Below are positions 50,290-61,000 of a stretch of 64,000 bases of DNA, one piece after another; positions within the stretch are counted from its first letter, which is position 1, and every line of letters starts with the position of its first letter. The DNA lies in NCBI GenBank assembly GCA_003116995.1, contig BDSL01000004.1, positions 1,240,001 through 1,304,000 of the forward strand. Direction: 5' to 3'. A program made the position numbers and the translations under genes. A model generated the notes under the pieces. It was not told where the DNA came from, searched no databases, and worked only from the letters and a program-made list of their open reading frames with translations. The stretch is from Yamagishiella unicocca. Taxonomy: Eukaryota; Chlorophyta; Chlorophyceae; Chlamydomonadales; Volvocaceae.

Positions 50290-50573
50290 AACAGAGAACC
50301 CCCAACCGTGTAAGGACATGGCAGGAACTGATCCACCAATAGGATTGGCCACAATAGGCCACAATACTTCCTGTACCAATTTTTTACTCCTATACTCCCT
50401 GTAACAAGTACAACAACAACTACCCGTGCTGAATAGGCTTTCCACTGTACGCATACGTGTCCACACCCACCAAATGCTGCAGCCGTACCGTTTTCCTGTA
50501 CCAGTTATCACTGCAACCTCCTATGATCCACCAATAGGATTGGCCACAACAGGCCACAATACCTATGCGAACG
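50290..50573. repeat. Diverged partial units of the 324-bp tandem family
   Basis: Shares GGATTGGCCACAATAGGCCA, CGTGTCCACACCCACCAAAT, CGTTTTCCTGTACCAGTTAT and CTCCTATGATCCACCAATAG with the better-preserved array that follows after copy 2 of the R2 repeat. Confidence 0.75.
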
Positions 50574-50689
50574 GTAGCGGCAGCCCCCTGTGGATGTGGT
50601 GTGCCGGCTGGGGAGCGTTCAGGGGTGATTAACCCCGGCTGCACCACTTTTGATAGCGGAGCCTCTAGTGCAAATCCCCCCTGGGGTAC

Positions 50690-50857
50690 TGGCTGCTGCT
50701 CTGTGTCCTACGCCCTGTCGATTTGGTGTTCTGGTGGTTTGCCTTTGTTCCGGTGCATGTCGGTCTTTGTTTCCTCCGTCTTTCTCAGTGTCAGGCGATG
50801 TGCCCGATGGTTCTACCTCTTGGTATGGAACCCACTGCAACCGTTACAACAACTACG
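50690..50857 (+). repeat. Interspersed repeat R2, copy 2
   Basis: Reverse-complement counterpart of the copy at 31468-31640. Contains TTGGTGTTCTGGTGGTTTGC, GTGTCAGGCGATGTGCCCGA and GGAACCCACTGCAACCGTTA. It sits directly left of the 324-bp tandem array. Confidence 0.8.
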
Positions 50858-51587
50858 ATGAACCGAAGGCTTCCCACTGTATGCATACGTGTCATTGCTA
50901 CCTCCTACGATCGACCAATAAGATTGGCCAATCATTGCTACCTCCTATGATCGACCAATAAGATTGGCCACAATAGGCCACAATACCGGTACCTCCTATA
51001 CCATTTTTTACTCCTACCTCCCTTACTACCCATGCTTAGGCTTCTCACTGTACGGATACCGGTATGTGTCCACACCCACCAAATGCTGCACCCGTACCGT
51101 TTTCCTGTACCAGTTATCACTGCTACCTCCTATGATCGACCAATAGGATCGGTCACAATACCTCCTATACCAACAACTTTGATGAACCGAAGGCTTCCCA
51201 CTGTATGCATACGTGTCATTGCTACCTCCTACGATCGACCAATAAGATTGGCCAATCATTGCTACCTCCTATGATCGACCAATAAGATTGGCCACAATAG
51301 GCCACAATACCTCCTATACCATTTTTTACTCCTACCTCCCTTACTACCCATGCTGAGGCTTCTCACTGTACGGATATGTGTCCACACCCACCAAATGCTG
51401 CACCCGTACCGTTTTCCTGTACCAGTTATCACTGCTACCTCCTATGATCGACCAATAGGATCGGTCACAATACCTCCTATACCAATTTGTTCTCCTACCT
51501 CCTGTACTACCCATGCTGTGTAGGGTTCCCACTGTACGGATACGTGTCCACACCCACCAAATGCTGCACCCGCACCATTCTGCAATT
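50857..51587. repeat. 324-bp tandem duplication with a partial third unit
   Basis: Units begin GATGAACCGAAGGCTTCCCA at 50857 and 51181, and a truncated third runs to about 51587. Each contains several GACCAATA/GATTGGCC pairs, so CCAAT and ATTGG words recur in inverted arrangement, and CATGCT, CCACCAAATGCTGCACCCGT and TTTTCCTGTACCAGTTATCA blocks. Confidence 0.85.
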
Positions 51588-51615
51588 CCGCTCACACATT
51601 AGAACACCCATATTG

Positions 51616-51619
51616 AAAA
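51616..51619 (-). terminator. Pol III terminator of the tRNA gene
   Basis: TTTT on the minus strand directly after the discriminator base of the tRNA. Confidence 0.7.
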
Positions 51620-51692
51620 CGATCCTACCAGGGATCGAACCTGGAATCCCCGGCTTCGTAGACCGGTGCTTTATCCATTAAGCCATAGGATC
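51620..51692 (-). tRNA. tRNA-Arg (anticodon ACG)
   Basis: Complete cloverleaf without intron. The acceptor stem pairs GATCCTA with TAGGATC (7 bp). The D arm is GCTT/AAGC around AATGGATA. The anticodon stem is CCGGT/GCCGG with loop CTACGAA, giving anticodon ACG (Arg, CGU/CGC after inosine modification). The T arm is CCAGG/CCTGG around TTCGATC. The internal boxes TGGCTTAATGG and GGTTCGATCCC fit Pol III transcription, and TTTT follows at once. CCA is not encoded, as expected for a nuclear gene. No suppressing mismatch is seen; only one G-U closes the anticodon stem. Confidence 0.95.
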
Positions 51693-51779
51693 TATCTAAA
51701 GCGTATCTTACGGGCAGAGGGGCAAATTCACGGGTCACTGGCTTGGCAGCTCACTCGGCCTCGTCACCACTGCGTGCCG

Positions 51780-51860
51780 CCTGTCGTGCGGCCACTGTAA
51801 CGCGGTCTCTCTCTCACTGCGTGCGGCCACTGTAACGCGGTCTCTCTCTCTCACCCCACG
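51780..51860. repeat. Short direct repeat, CTCTCTC-rich
   Basis: Two units containing GTGCGGCCACTGTAACGCGG followed by TCTCTCTCTC. Confidence 0.75.
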
Positions 51861-53133
51861 CGCCCACGGCAACCGGTGGACGCTGCCACATGGCAGGAGG
51901 CTTGCATCGCGCATGTGTGGGCTTGTCGCACCGCCGCCACACAAGTGCACAACACCACGCCATGTTTGGGAGTCAGGGAACCCTGCCAACAACACAAATT
52001 CTTCCAGTCCTCCCTCGCCCGCATCAACATCATTAATCACTTGTCGGCCGCCTCTGCAGGCGTGCAGCAGCAGGCAGGGGCCCTGCCCGCCCTCCCTGCG
52101 CTCCCCAGTCCTCACTATTCGACGTGCGCTGGATGTCTTATCAGCTACTGGTTAACAGGCGCCGGGCGTGTACATCGTGTCACAATTTTTCGCGGCGGAG
52201 TTTCGCGGCGCAGACGGCGAACTAAACACGCATGTCGGCCGGTTACCGCTGGATTGGCGGCTACCGGGGGGAGACCGAACTTGCTCGTAAGGTCCCAGTT
52301 GCCACCGCCAGGGTTACACTGCTAGGCAGCGTGGGCCGGTTTGGCGGCGGTGCAGTGAGCCCGCCTATACGTGGCCGTCGGGGCCTGCTTGAGGTGGGTT
52401 TCTCCTGCTTCGCTCTGCAATCTGCAACCTTTCCTGTGAGTTGCTCCGCTGGTCAAACCCACACATTATCCACCCATTCTGCCCATAGCGCTGATGCAAT
52501 TCGCCTACTATTACATTCGCCTATTGTTACCTTGTTTACATCCGTAGAGCTTCTGACTGCGCCCGCCTACACCCACGGTTTCACCATGCCCGTCCGGCTC
52601 CCGTCCTGGGTAGGCATACTGCATGGTCTCAAGTAATTGAAGGCATGCAAGTACCACTGTATCAGTATCGGCTCACCACTTATTGCGACTTCCATGTGAG
52701 GAGCCTCAGTGGTCGCATGGCCGGGCAGGGGCGGGCGTTCAAATTTTGTTCACAATTCGCCAAACATAACTCCGTATAATGGATTACGGAATATGATCTG
52801 GTATGTTACACAAGTTAGGAGTGATGTGGCAGCAGAAGGTGTCGTCATTATGACCGTCTGGCGAAGACGCGACACAAAGCGCCCTTCCCAGCGCAAATGG
52901 CAATCCAGACAAGGGACGCAGGTTGAGCTGCATGGCTCGTCACGTATAGTCGCCTTCTCGCAACGTCCGACTGTACGACGTGGCCGCCCGTTTTCGCCGT
53001 TGCAACTCTTAAGCGTGGACACATACAAATAGCGGCATGAAAACCTTAGCCACTTCACAACAATTAAGTAAACTCTTTCACTTTAGCTAATCTTCCCTAG
53101 CATCTTCCTTCAGTTTGCGTCTGAATTGACGTC

Positions 53134-53568
53134 ATGGCCACCGCGTCAGCTTCTGGTCTGCGCTCCGCAGCCATGGACATTCCCATCCTTCGTCGCGCCG
53201 CCGCTTCGTCGGCTGCGCAGAAGCAGCCGCCTCTACAGCAATCACAAGGTATGGTAGCCGCCTGAAGCCGCCAGCAACCCAGTACAGACGCTGACCCCTT
53301 GCGTTATGCGTGTAATTCTTCAGAAACAGCTGACTCTTTCTGCTATTATGCCACAAGGTAAGCACCAGACCCAGTCAATTGGGACCGGTCTTGGGACGCG
53401 GGCATAATGAGCTGTCGCAAACTGACATTCTCTCCTTGGCACCTGTCTTGCAGCCCTACGGCCGTAGCTTTCTACGACTACTCGCTTAACTGTAACGCGC
53501 GCGCGCAGCCGCAAGTGTTCTCGGGGGCCAATTTCTTCTCGCGCCTTTTCGCAACGCCGTCGTCATAG
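53134..53568 (+). CDS. Small three-exon gene, 87-aa protein of unknown function
   Basis: Exons 53134-53248, 53324-53357 and 53454-53568 give 264 nt with phase 1 and phase 2 junctions that both match. The donors are CAAG/GTATGG and CAAG/GTAAGC; the acceptors TTCTTCAG and GTCTTGCAG have pyrimidine tracts. An in-frame TGA lies 12 nt before the ATG, which fixes the start unless another 5' exon exists. The protein begins MATASASGLRSAAMDIPILR, has Ala/Gln-rich sequence, then SFCYYATSPTAVAFYDYSLN and ends NFFSRLFATPSS. No signal peptide, membrane helix or known domain is visible. A candidate TGTAA lies near 54409. Four good splice sites with no stop across three exons argue for a real gene, but it stands alone in a repeat-rich stretch. 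Confidence 0.55.
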
Positions 53569-55071
53569 GCGCGGATGCTACATGTTCCCGCGCCTTACGA
53601 GCAAGGAGCCTTTCATTTTATTCTTAAGCCCGCTTCTGCGTGCCGGGCACAGCTTGTGGACTTTTCTAAGAAGGACCACACTTGACGGTCGAGCATGGTG
53701 GAGCTGTGTTTATTAGCCAAATTTCAATTCATAATCTGCAGCTAGGCCGGCCGTGCTGTTGATTGCCATTGCAAAGCATACCTGCATTAGTGCATGATGA
53801 ACTTGTTCAACCAGGGAGATTCGAAACCTCTCCTTGTCCAACCCGTATGACGACTGTACGCCCACCCTGCAGCGTTGCCACCAGCTGTTTTGCATGTCAC
53901 GGGGACATCAAACGCAGCTGTCGCCTCTCCCTATTTAGCAAATCGCTTGACTGGGACTTGCATCTTAGTTTGACATTGTTGTGTGCTGAAGAGGCGGGGG
54001 TGACTTCGCAAGGTGTGCCTACTATTCGGTGCCCACGGAAGCTCAGCGATTTTCATATTCTGATAGATGTTCCAAAATATGTCCTGTATGCTTTTTCCTA
54101 ACCATGGCGTGGTCGTGATATGTGCGCCAATTGGAGCTGATTATCGCTGAGACGGGTCTTGGTCAGGGCAATGATGGTAGTGCACAAGTGCGAAAGGCGC
54201 ATATTGGGCCTCTGCGCGTGTGGTTTCTACAGGAGCTAGTGCCAATTACAAGCCATTTGGGTGTTTGGGGGAGCTCTACTGTGACATGGATGTCAGCGAA
54301 TAGGGAGGTTCTTGGTTTTAGCGGCACGGATGGGCAGATATCAGTTGGATGATGCAAGTTATTGCGTTTGCGTTGTAGTTGCTCGAAGCTGTGACAGGGA
54401 GATTTCTTGTAAATTCTCTCTCCCTCTTGCATGCATGATGTTGTACTGTGTGCGGATCTAGATCCATGTCATCCCATGTCATATCACCAGCAGGCACATG
54501 GAGAGCAGGTACCGCAAATGTCCAAAACCGTTTTCGCAGGCCTAGCGAATGGCAGCAACACTTGAAATTGTGGCCACTCTCGAGTATGGTCACAGAGACA
54601 TGCGCAGACAAACCCGCCAAGTAGATGTTTGCATGGTGTGCTTCAGCTTGCGGCATTTGGGGCCACACCTTTGGGGCACCTGTAACGATTACAACAACCT
54701 TGGTCCTCCGTGGCCATTCTGGCTCCTCATGGTGGCTCTGCCGCGTGCCTACTGCAATGAGTATGTTCTGGCTGCCCAGCTAGTCTGGTTGGCAACAACA
54801 ACATCAGTTACGAAGTGTCAAACTTGATGACGATGGCGTTACATCTGCGGCTTCTTATCGCCGCTGTGCCTGGTCAGTCCTGCAGAGCTGCGTCCTATCA
54901 TGTGGGCTTCTGTCATCGGTTCCTTTGGGTTCCTGTCTGGTAGCTTTGGCGGACACAGCTTCAACGGCCCAGGTAGTAGTAGCAGTTGTTATCAGTAGGT
55001 TCCAGAGGAAAAAACACCAAACACATCGTCGGACACTGAAGGAGAAGAAAGAGACAGTCCCTGTTACGACC

Positions 55072-55321
55072 ACTTTGTTTCCTCCGTCTTTCTCAGTGTC
55101 AGGCGATGTGCCCGATGGTTCTATCTCTTGGTCTGGAACCCACTGTAACCGTTACAACAACCACAATGATTGGGTGTCTTGGCATGGGTTCCAGACCAAA
55201 AGGCAGAACCATCGGGCCCTGGTGTCTCCCGGAGTAGTAACTGGTACAGTGGGCCCCAGACCATATGGTAGAGCCATTGGGCACATCCCCTGACACCGAA
55301 AGAGACGCAGGAAGAAGAACA
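55072..55321. repeat. Interspersed repeat R2, inverted cluster
   Basis: A plus-strand segment (CTCAGTGTCAGGCGATGTGC, TTGGTCTGGAACCCACTGTA) is followed by two minus-strand segments (GGGTTCCAGACCAAAAGGCA and GGGCCCCAGACCATATGGTA, the latter with CCTGACACCGAAAGAGACG). The RNA could fold into a long imperfect hairpin. Confidence 0.75.
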
Positions 55322-55696
55322 AATCAGTCACCGAGATACGTCAAACCACCAGAAACCCCAACCAAGGGGCGGCCAGAGAACAAAACCGGCTAGCCTAAAT
55401 GGGCCCCCTATCAGCAATCGCCAACTGCAGCCCAAGCAGCCCCTCGGCCAGAGCAACCAGAAGCATGCCTCAACAAGCCGAACATAACCCCCATCTGAGA
55501 CCCCAAGAAGATTCCCCCGAGAACGGGTCAGCACCCAGCTCGAAATACCGGTAGGGAGGAGCAAAAAGGGAGCTCCCGCAGGAGCACCGGCCGTTTGGGA
55601 CCTAATCCGACCCCTCACGGGTTCGACCGTCCGCAGCACTGGCCCCGCATCCTTATCAAAGGTCACCAAATCACAGTTGACAGTAATGTACGTTAA

Positions 55697-55816
55697 GCAT
55701 CTGTGGCTAGTTATGAGCATCTGTGGCTAGTTATGAGCATCTGTGGCTTGTTATGAGCATCTGTGGCTAGTTATGAGCATCTGTGGCTAGTTATGAGCAT
55801 CTGTGGCTAGTTATGG
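55697..55816. repeat. 20-bp tandem repeat, six copies
   Basis: Unit GCATCTGTGGCTAGTTATGA, with a single A-to-T change in one unit (CTTG). Confidence 0.95.
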
Positions 55817-56336
55817 GGCCATCGTCAACCAACCGTTGTGGTTTTTGGACCAACAGCAATCTGCAAGGAGGACCTGAAATTGGCCATGGAAGGGCGGGAA
55901 GATGTGTGTTTGACCTTCTGCAGTACTGACTTGGGCACTTATAAGATATAGTCATCCGCTGATGTTCTGGGGCCAGCAACAAACATGTACTCGACGTATC
56001 CTTCTGTCCCCTCCACATGCCGTCTGGGGTATCAAAGGGTCTGGGCCAGTATGCTTAGCAAAACACCCAATAAACGAGGCATGGGTAGTTGGAAGTGGCG
56101 TGTCAGTACTAAGCTGCTGTAGAAAGAAACATGCACGAGCTCCCTCATTTCGTGACACCGTTTGATTGTTTCGTTGACTGTTCTCTGGCGCAGTTGGACT
56201 ATTTCTTGACGCAGTTTCACTGTTTCGTGACACAGTACGGGGTACTTGTTGTGGTTCGTCCAGGTATAGCAGCCGGGGACTGCCCCGTCCGCCTGTATCC
56301 CGAGATGCTGTCTGGGTCCGATCGTATTAGGTTCCC

Positions 56337-56341
56337 TTACA
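56337..56341 (-). terminator. TGTAA polyadenylation signal (minus strand)
   Basis: TTACA on the plus strand, about 104 nt past the stop codon of the MFS transporter. Confidence 0.6.
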
Positions 56342-56444
56342 GCTACCCAGGATATCAAAACCCGCAACTTTTGCTCTGATGCCGTGGACGGCAACGTTGT
56401 GTACAGAGCCTGCTGTGGCACTTGCCGACAGCTACATCCCATGA

Positions 56445-59400
56445 CTAACACCCGAGCCGTCCCGGGGCCGCCGAAATGACTTTCCCGCCGCCCTCTGCCC
56501 GGGGGGCCCTCTCCTCATACTTGATTGCCACCACGCCCGACACCACCAGGCACACGGCCGCAGCCAGCAGGAGAGTCGCCTCTACACCCACCACATCCGC
56601 CACCGGCCCTCCCAACGCACCAGCTGCGTACCCCAGGTCCCTCCAGAAGCGGTACGTGGCCATGCCAGCTGCCATCGAGTGGCTCCCCTGTCCCTGTCCT
56701 TGCCCCTGGTGATCCACCACGGCTGCCGGCATCACCGGGTAGAAAACACCCGCCCCCGCCCCCATGAGGCAGCTCCCCAACAGCAGGTAGCCGTACTGGA
56801 CGAGCAGGCGCTGTGAGGGCGGTACGGCGGCACCCAGCAGCACGCCACCCCAGCCGGCGCCGCAGGCTGACGTCAGCAGCCCCGCCACGTTGAGCATCAG
56901 GCCCAACACGATAGGCCCCTTGCGGCCCGCGCTGTCCGACACCGCGCCCGCCAGCAGCTGCACAAGGCCCTTGAGGAAGGAGTACGACGCAGTGATCAAA
57001 TTGCGCGCTGGCCCTGGCACTCCTAGCTCGTCACGTGCCCACGTCAGCACCAGGCCCCACGCCAGGCTGGTCAGCGCGTTGCTAACCAGGCCTGCCAGGC
57101 ACATGACGGCGGTGCTGGGGTTGTGCCACGTGTAATACACAAACGACCTGCCAAGCTGCCGTACGCTCTCCACCCAGCTGGTGCCACCCGCGGCGCCCCC
57201 GCCTGCTCCTGATACACCCGCACCGGACGCCTCTCTGCTGCCCTCCCCACCGCTATCCACTGCACCGACGGCGGTGTTTCCTGCACCAGCTGCGGCTCCG
57301 GAACCACTGACCTGTCTGCGGTGATCCCCGCCTCGAGCCGCACCGTCCTCGTCGCTGTAAGCTACTTCAAAAGCTAGTTCCACCTTTGGCGGGCCGGCGG
57401 AGGCGGGGCAGGTGTTGGCCGGAGCAGCAAGGCTGTCCAGGGGCGCGTAGCCGTCCGCACGCCTGCCGCCGCTGGCCCAGGGTTGGATCTGGTTGTCCAG
57501 GCCGCCGGATCCGGGTTCCAGCTGTCCAGTGCGGCCCGTGTGAACTGCGTCACTGGGTTGACCGTCATGGGAGCTGTGCGGGCGCGGGCGCTGGTGGCTG
57601 TGGGAGTCGTTGCGGCGGTTTGCGGTTTCGGATGTCAACGACAGGTCATCAGGCGGCGCTTTGGCTTGGGTCGGGACCAGTAGCCGGCGCGTCTCGGGGG
57701 CCGGCAGGTGTCTGTACGCCGTGCCGTACGTACTGCCTCGCATGGACTTCGTCATCGCCCATCGAAAGCCGCCCAGCCAGCCGTCACTGACGCCCCGCTG
57801 TAAGTCCACCAGGGAGGTATGACGGCGCGGCTCGTCGGCCCGGCTGCGGCTGCCGTCTGCCATACCGTTGGACGGCAGGCTTTCCCAGCTGCCCTCATCT
57901 CCCGTCTTTCCATACTGCGAGGCCGCTCCTGTCATTGACGGCTCCACCAGCAGTAGCGCTGTGACGGCCAGGCCTGCGGGCAGTAGCACCAGCAACACGC
58001 CCGCCAGCAGCTGGTTGTAACCATCGCAGTGGCAATCGCCCAGGCAGGCGATGTTCCAGGTGTCCGGGGAGGTACAGGCGTGTGGGTCGATCTGGGGTAG
58101 GGAGGCAAGCGGGGGCTGCAGTGGTGCCAGCAGGAACGATGTGGGTCCCAATGCCGCAATCTCATTGGTCCTCCCGATGGGGTCCTGCCCTCCACCGCCA
58201 CCGCCACCATCACCGACACCACCGGCTGGTGGTGTGGACAGCAGGGCCGCCACCGCCGCACGGCAGGTGGCCGACAGCTCCTCCAGCGGCAGGCTCCAGC
58301 TGCACCGCACCCACCGCGACTCAAGCACGCCGTACACCGGGGCCGCCGACGCGACCGCTGCGGGGGAGCACCGGTGACAAAACGTCATTGTGTAACGCTT
58401 GGCGTACCCGGAATGACAAAACCGTTGATGCTCCGTACATACTACACTTTTGCTGACTCGTTGACCCGCCCAACCAATTTCAAGCGTCGCCCCTGTCGAC
58501 TCCATGTCCTCCATCCTGGCCCTGCCCTGCCCGCCCTACCCGCCCCACCCCTGCCCTCCCTGCCCTACCCCTGCCCGCCCTGCCCCACCCCTGGCCTGCC
58601 CGGCCCGCACCAGCGCGTTAAACTCGTGTTTCCACCCTACAGTCTACACCGGCCCTGACCACCTTGCCCCACCCCACCCCGCGCCTCCCACAGTTCTCCT
58701 GCTAGCGCCCAAAACCGGTTCTGCGAAAAGTTTACGTGCGTCGCGCGGGGTCCTCGCTTCCTTTCGTCTCGCCGTAGCCGATATAGCTTAGCCGCCAAAG
58801 GTCATATTACGACCTTCGGCTTTCGTATCCCCAACCCAGTTCTCCCGCATGCATCTCAAAACTTCTGTTTTAAACGATTTTTTTCGGACATCCACGGGTT
58901 TCCCTCGAACCCCGCGCCTGCCCACCTGCGTAACCCAGCGTCTCATTGAGTCCAGACGCCAGGCCCCGCCGTGTGTTCGGCATCAGCATGATCATGACCA
59001 ACACCGTGACCGACCAGCAGAGCCCCTGCTGCACCCCCAGCACCACGTTCGCGCCCATGATGTAGTGCCAGCCGGTGGCACCCCGCCCAGCGCTCATCAC
59101 GAGGAGCGGCATGATGAGGCCCAGACACCAGCCAGCCAGCTCCGTGCGCGCATAGCCCAGCCGATCGACGAGCCAACCAACGGCGAGGTTCGCGAGCGCC
59201 TTGCTGAAGCCGAATACGGCGAGGAAGCCCACCTGCAGGCGGCAGGAGGGTTGAGGGGGAAACCTGTGGTTCGGCACTTAGATAAAGAGGCAAGTAAAGC
59301 AGGCGGCAGGAGGGTGTGCAGCCGGCGCAGGGGGCAGACGGGCTGTGTGACGTGGTGATGTGGGCCAGGGGGGACGAACCCTTGGAACCATAAAGCCAGA

Positions 59401-59948
59401 GCATGCAGAAGCACTGTCAGACCTGGTGCGCTGGAGGTGGTACGCTGGAGGCTACGGATTCGGGAGCTGGAGGAAGGGAGGCTGGGCTCGGTGGACGCGG
59501 TGAGCGGAACGCAGTGCGGAAGGGGACACTGCAATTTGGTGAGGTTGCGTGAGTGCGAAAGGGTGACATCAACCCTATACCTCCGCGCATGTTTTGGCTG
59601 CTTTGACACCCGCGGTTTAAAGCACGCGCACATCGCTGGCTTCCAGCGCACTGCAGCAGCGCCACCCCTTCCCAGCTACTGTGGCTCAAAGCCATGAGGC
59701 TCGACCAACAGCTGTCCCCCTGAGGCAACAGCGGAAGATGTGACCCCTAGAGTCTGCCTTCCCCCGGCTATAATTCTCGCCTTTCCGGTGTACGACCCCT
59801 GGCCATATTGTCGCCCACTGCTGTCCAAAGCCGTAAGCTTGGTGATTTGGAGGGTGAACCCCACTACCGCGGACAGCAAGCCTGTCACGACGAGCTGCGT
59901 GCAGCGAGATGACCGCAAACGAGACAAGGACTGCAAGCATCTCCCCAT
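56445..59948 (-). CDS. Major facilitator superfamily (MFS_1) transporter
   Basis: Exons 59948-59819, 59466-59423, 59232-58926 and 58357-56445; 2394 nt, 797 aa. The last two exons are firm. The first two were chosen because they supply helix 1 (QLVVTGLLSAVVGFTLQIT) and both phases match, but their donors (GTGGGC, GTCTGA) are weak. The helix 2-3 loop has GWLVDRLG, the MFS signature position, and DSAGRKG marks its second-half counterpart. Helices 3 to 5 follow in exon 3 (GLASGLNETLGYAA before helix 5), and helices 7 to 12 are in the last exon. Two large inserts are unusual: about 90 residues between helices 5 and 6 with Cys-rich sequence, and about 270 residues of disordered Ser/Gly/Arg-rich sequence between helices 6 and 7. 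The substrate cannot be told. Divergent from the cyclophilin gene. Confidence 0.8.
58847..58915 (-). repeat. Intronic interspersed repeat, copy 7
   Basis: GCATGCATCTCAAAACTTCT, GTTTTAAACG and TTTTTTTCGGACATCCACGG, the reverse complement of copy 1 with scattered changes. Lies in transporter intron 58358-58925, so it is sense relative to that minus-strand gene. Confidence 0.8.
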
Positions 59949-61000
59949 TTTTGCTGTTGTGCAATTCTATTAGCATTGGCCTCCTGGCATCCTGCTTTCA
60001 TGTAAGCGATGACATCGCAGTCCAAGGAATGTTGTTCCCTACGAAGCCATGGGACCTTTCCGATGCTGATATCATGTTATTGTATAGTAGACTTTCAGGA
60101 TTGGTGGTGGACGCGCCTGACGAACAGTTTCGTTCAGCGTAGCGCGGCAGACTGGGCGACGCAATGAAGCTGGCGGTATCCACACGCGGTTAACCCTCAA
60201 TACGCCTTCCCAATGTGCATGATTGCTGGGTTCTGCACAAATCGCAGCTTTAGCAATAACCAATTCCGTTGGAAAGGACCGACTGCTCGTACATTTGCCA
60301 CGGCTGCCAAAGCTGGCCAAAGTTGCGCATACTGAGACTCATATACATTTGGATAACACTTTGGGGGTGAAATACAGGGAAGCGTCGTCGAGTTATCATT
60401 TCTTATTCCCTCTGTTCTGCTATAATAACCCATTCCTGGTAGATCATGGAATGCACTGCAGGTTTGAGGTGGGCCCCGATGCCTGCAACCCGCTCCAAAG
60501 CACGCTGTATGGTTACGTCTGGCGTTCATTCCGCTTCCATGCCCGTCCCTCCGCAGGTTTCGAATTGATTTCATTCTCTTCACCACCTGCGAACACTCGG
60601 GAGCAATGCCATGCCACTGAACACCACCCTTATTCCTGTCAAAGCGTGTAGCACATCCGCAAACCCGCACGGATGGCTGGGTTTACTGGGAGGCGGGCTA
60701 GCTACTTTACGTTACGTATCTGCTACAGACCGCTCGCAGCGAATGCGCGTGTGCTGTGCAGGTGCATGGCATGGCAGGTACCCTGCATGGGAGGGGTGGC
60801 CCGCAAAGAGGGCTACCCTGGCGTGGCCATGCAGGCCCCTGCATAGGAGGGGTGACTGCTGATCGGGGTCGATACTGTACGCGTGTGCAAAGTGAACCTG
60901 CGGTGGCCGTAATATGAAATGCCGTTTTGGCCACGCTTCGCTTTGGGCAGCATCAAGCATCGCGGCGCGCAAGCATGAAGCGTGCCGTACTCAGCCGTAC
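59949..61000. promoter_or_regulatory. Divergent intergenic region, MFS transporter / cyclophilin
   Basis: About 1.05 kb between the chosen start codons. It should hold both promoters. No named motif and no further gene seen. Confidence 0.45.

Larger units (their letters stand above)
48453..53133. other. Gene-poor, repeat-rich region with one tRNA
   Basis: Follows the large PAS gene, whose first TGTAA signals are at 50021-50025 and 50031-50035. Contains the R2 repeat, a 324-bp tandem duplication, a tRNA-Arg gene and a short CT-rich direct repeat (51780-51860). One open frame starting at 52232 (134 codons, in-frame TAA just upstream) has no recognisable feature and is not called. Confidence 0.5.
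53569..56444. other. Repeat-rich intergenic region
   Basis: Short open frames only. Holds R2-related sequence in inverted arrangement (55072-55321) and a six-copy 20-bp repeat (55697-55816). It ends in the 3' region of the minus-strand transporter gene. Confidence 0.5.

Noticed and set aside
52232..52636. 134-codon open frame MSAGYRWIGGYRG
   Set aside because: Has an in-frame stop before the ATG but no domain, no convincing splice partners and ordinary composition for chance in GC-rich DNA.
53800..53850. Possible tRNA B-box GGTTTCGAATC on the minus strand
   Set aside because: One extra base in the loop and no acceptor stem partner.
55615..55640. T-arm-like ACGGGTTCGACCGT
   Set aside because: The stem pairs, but no matching acceptor or anticodon arm is found upstream.
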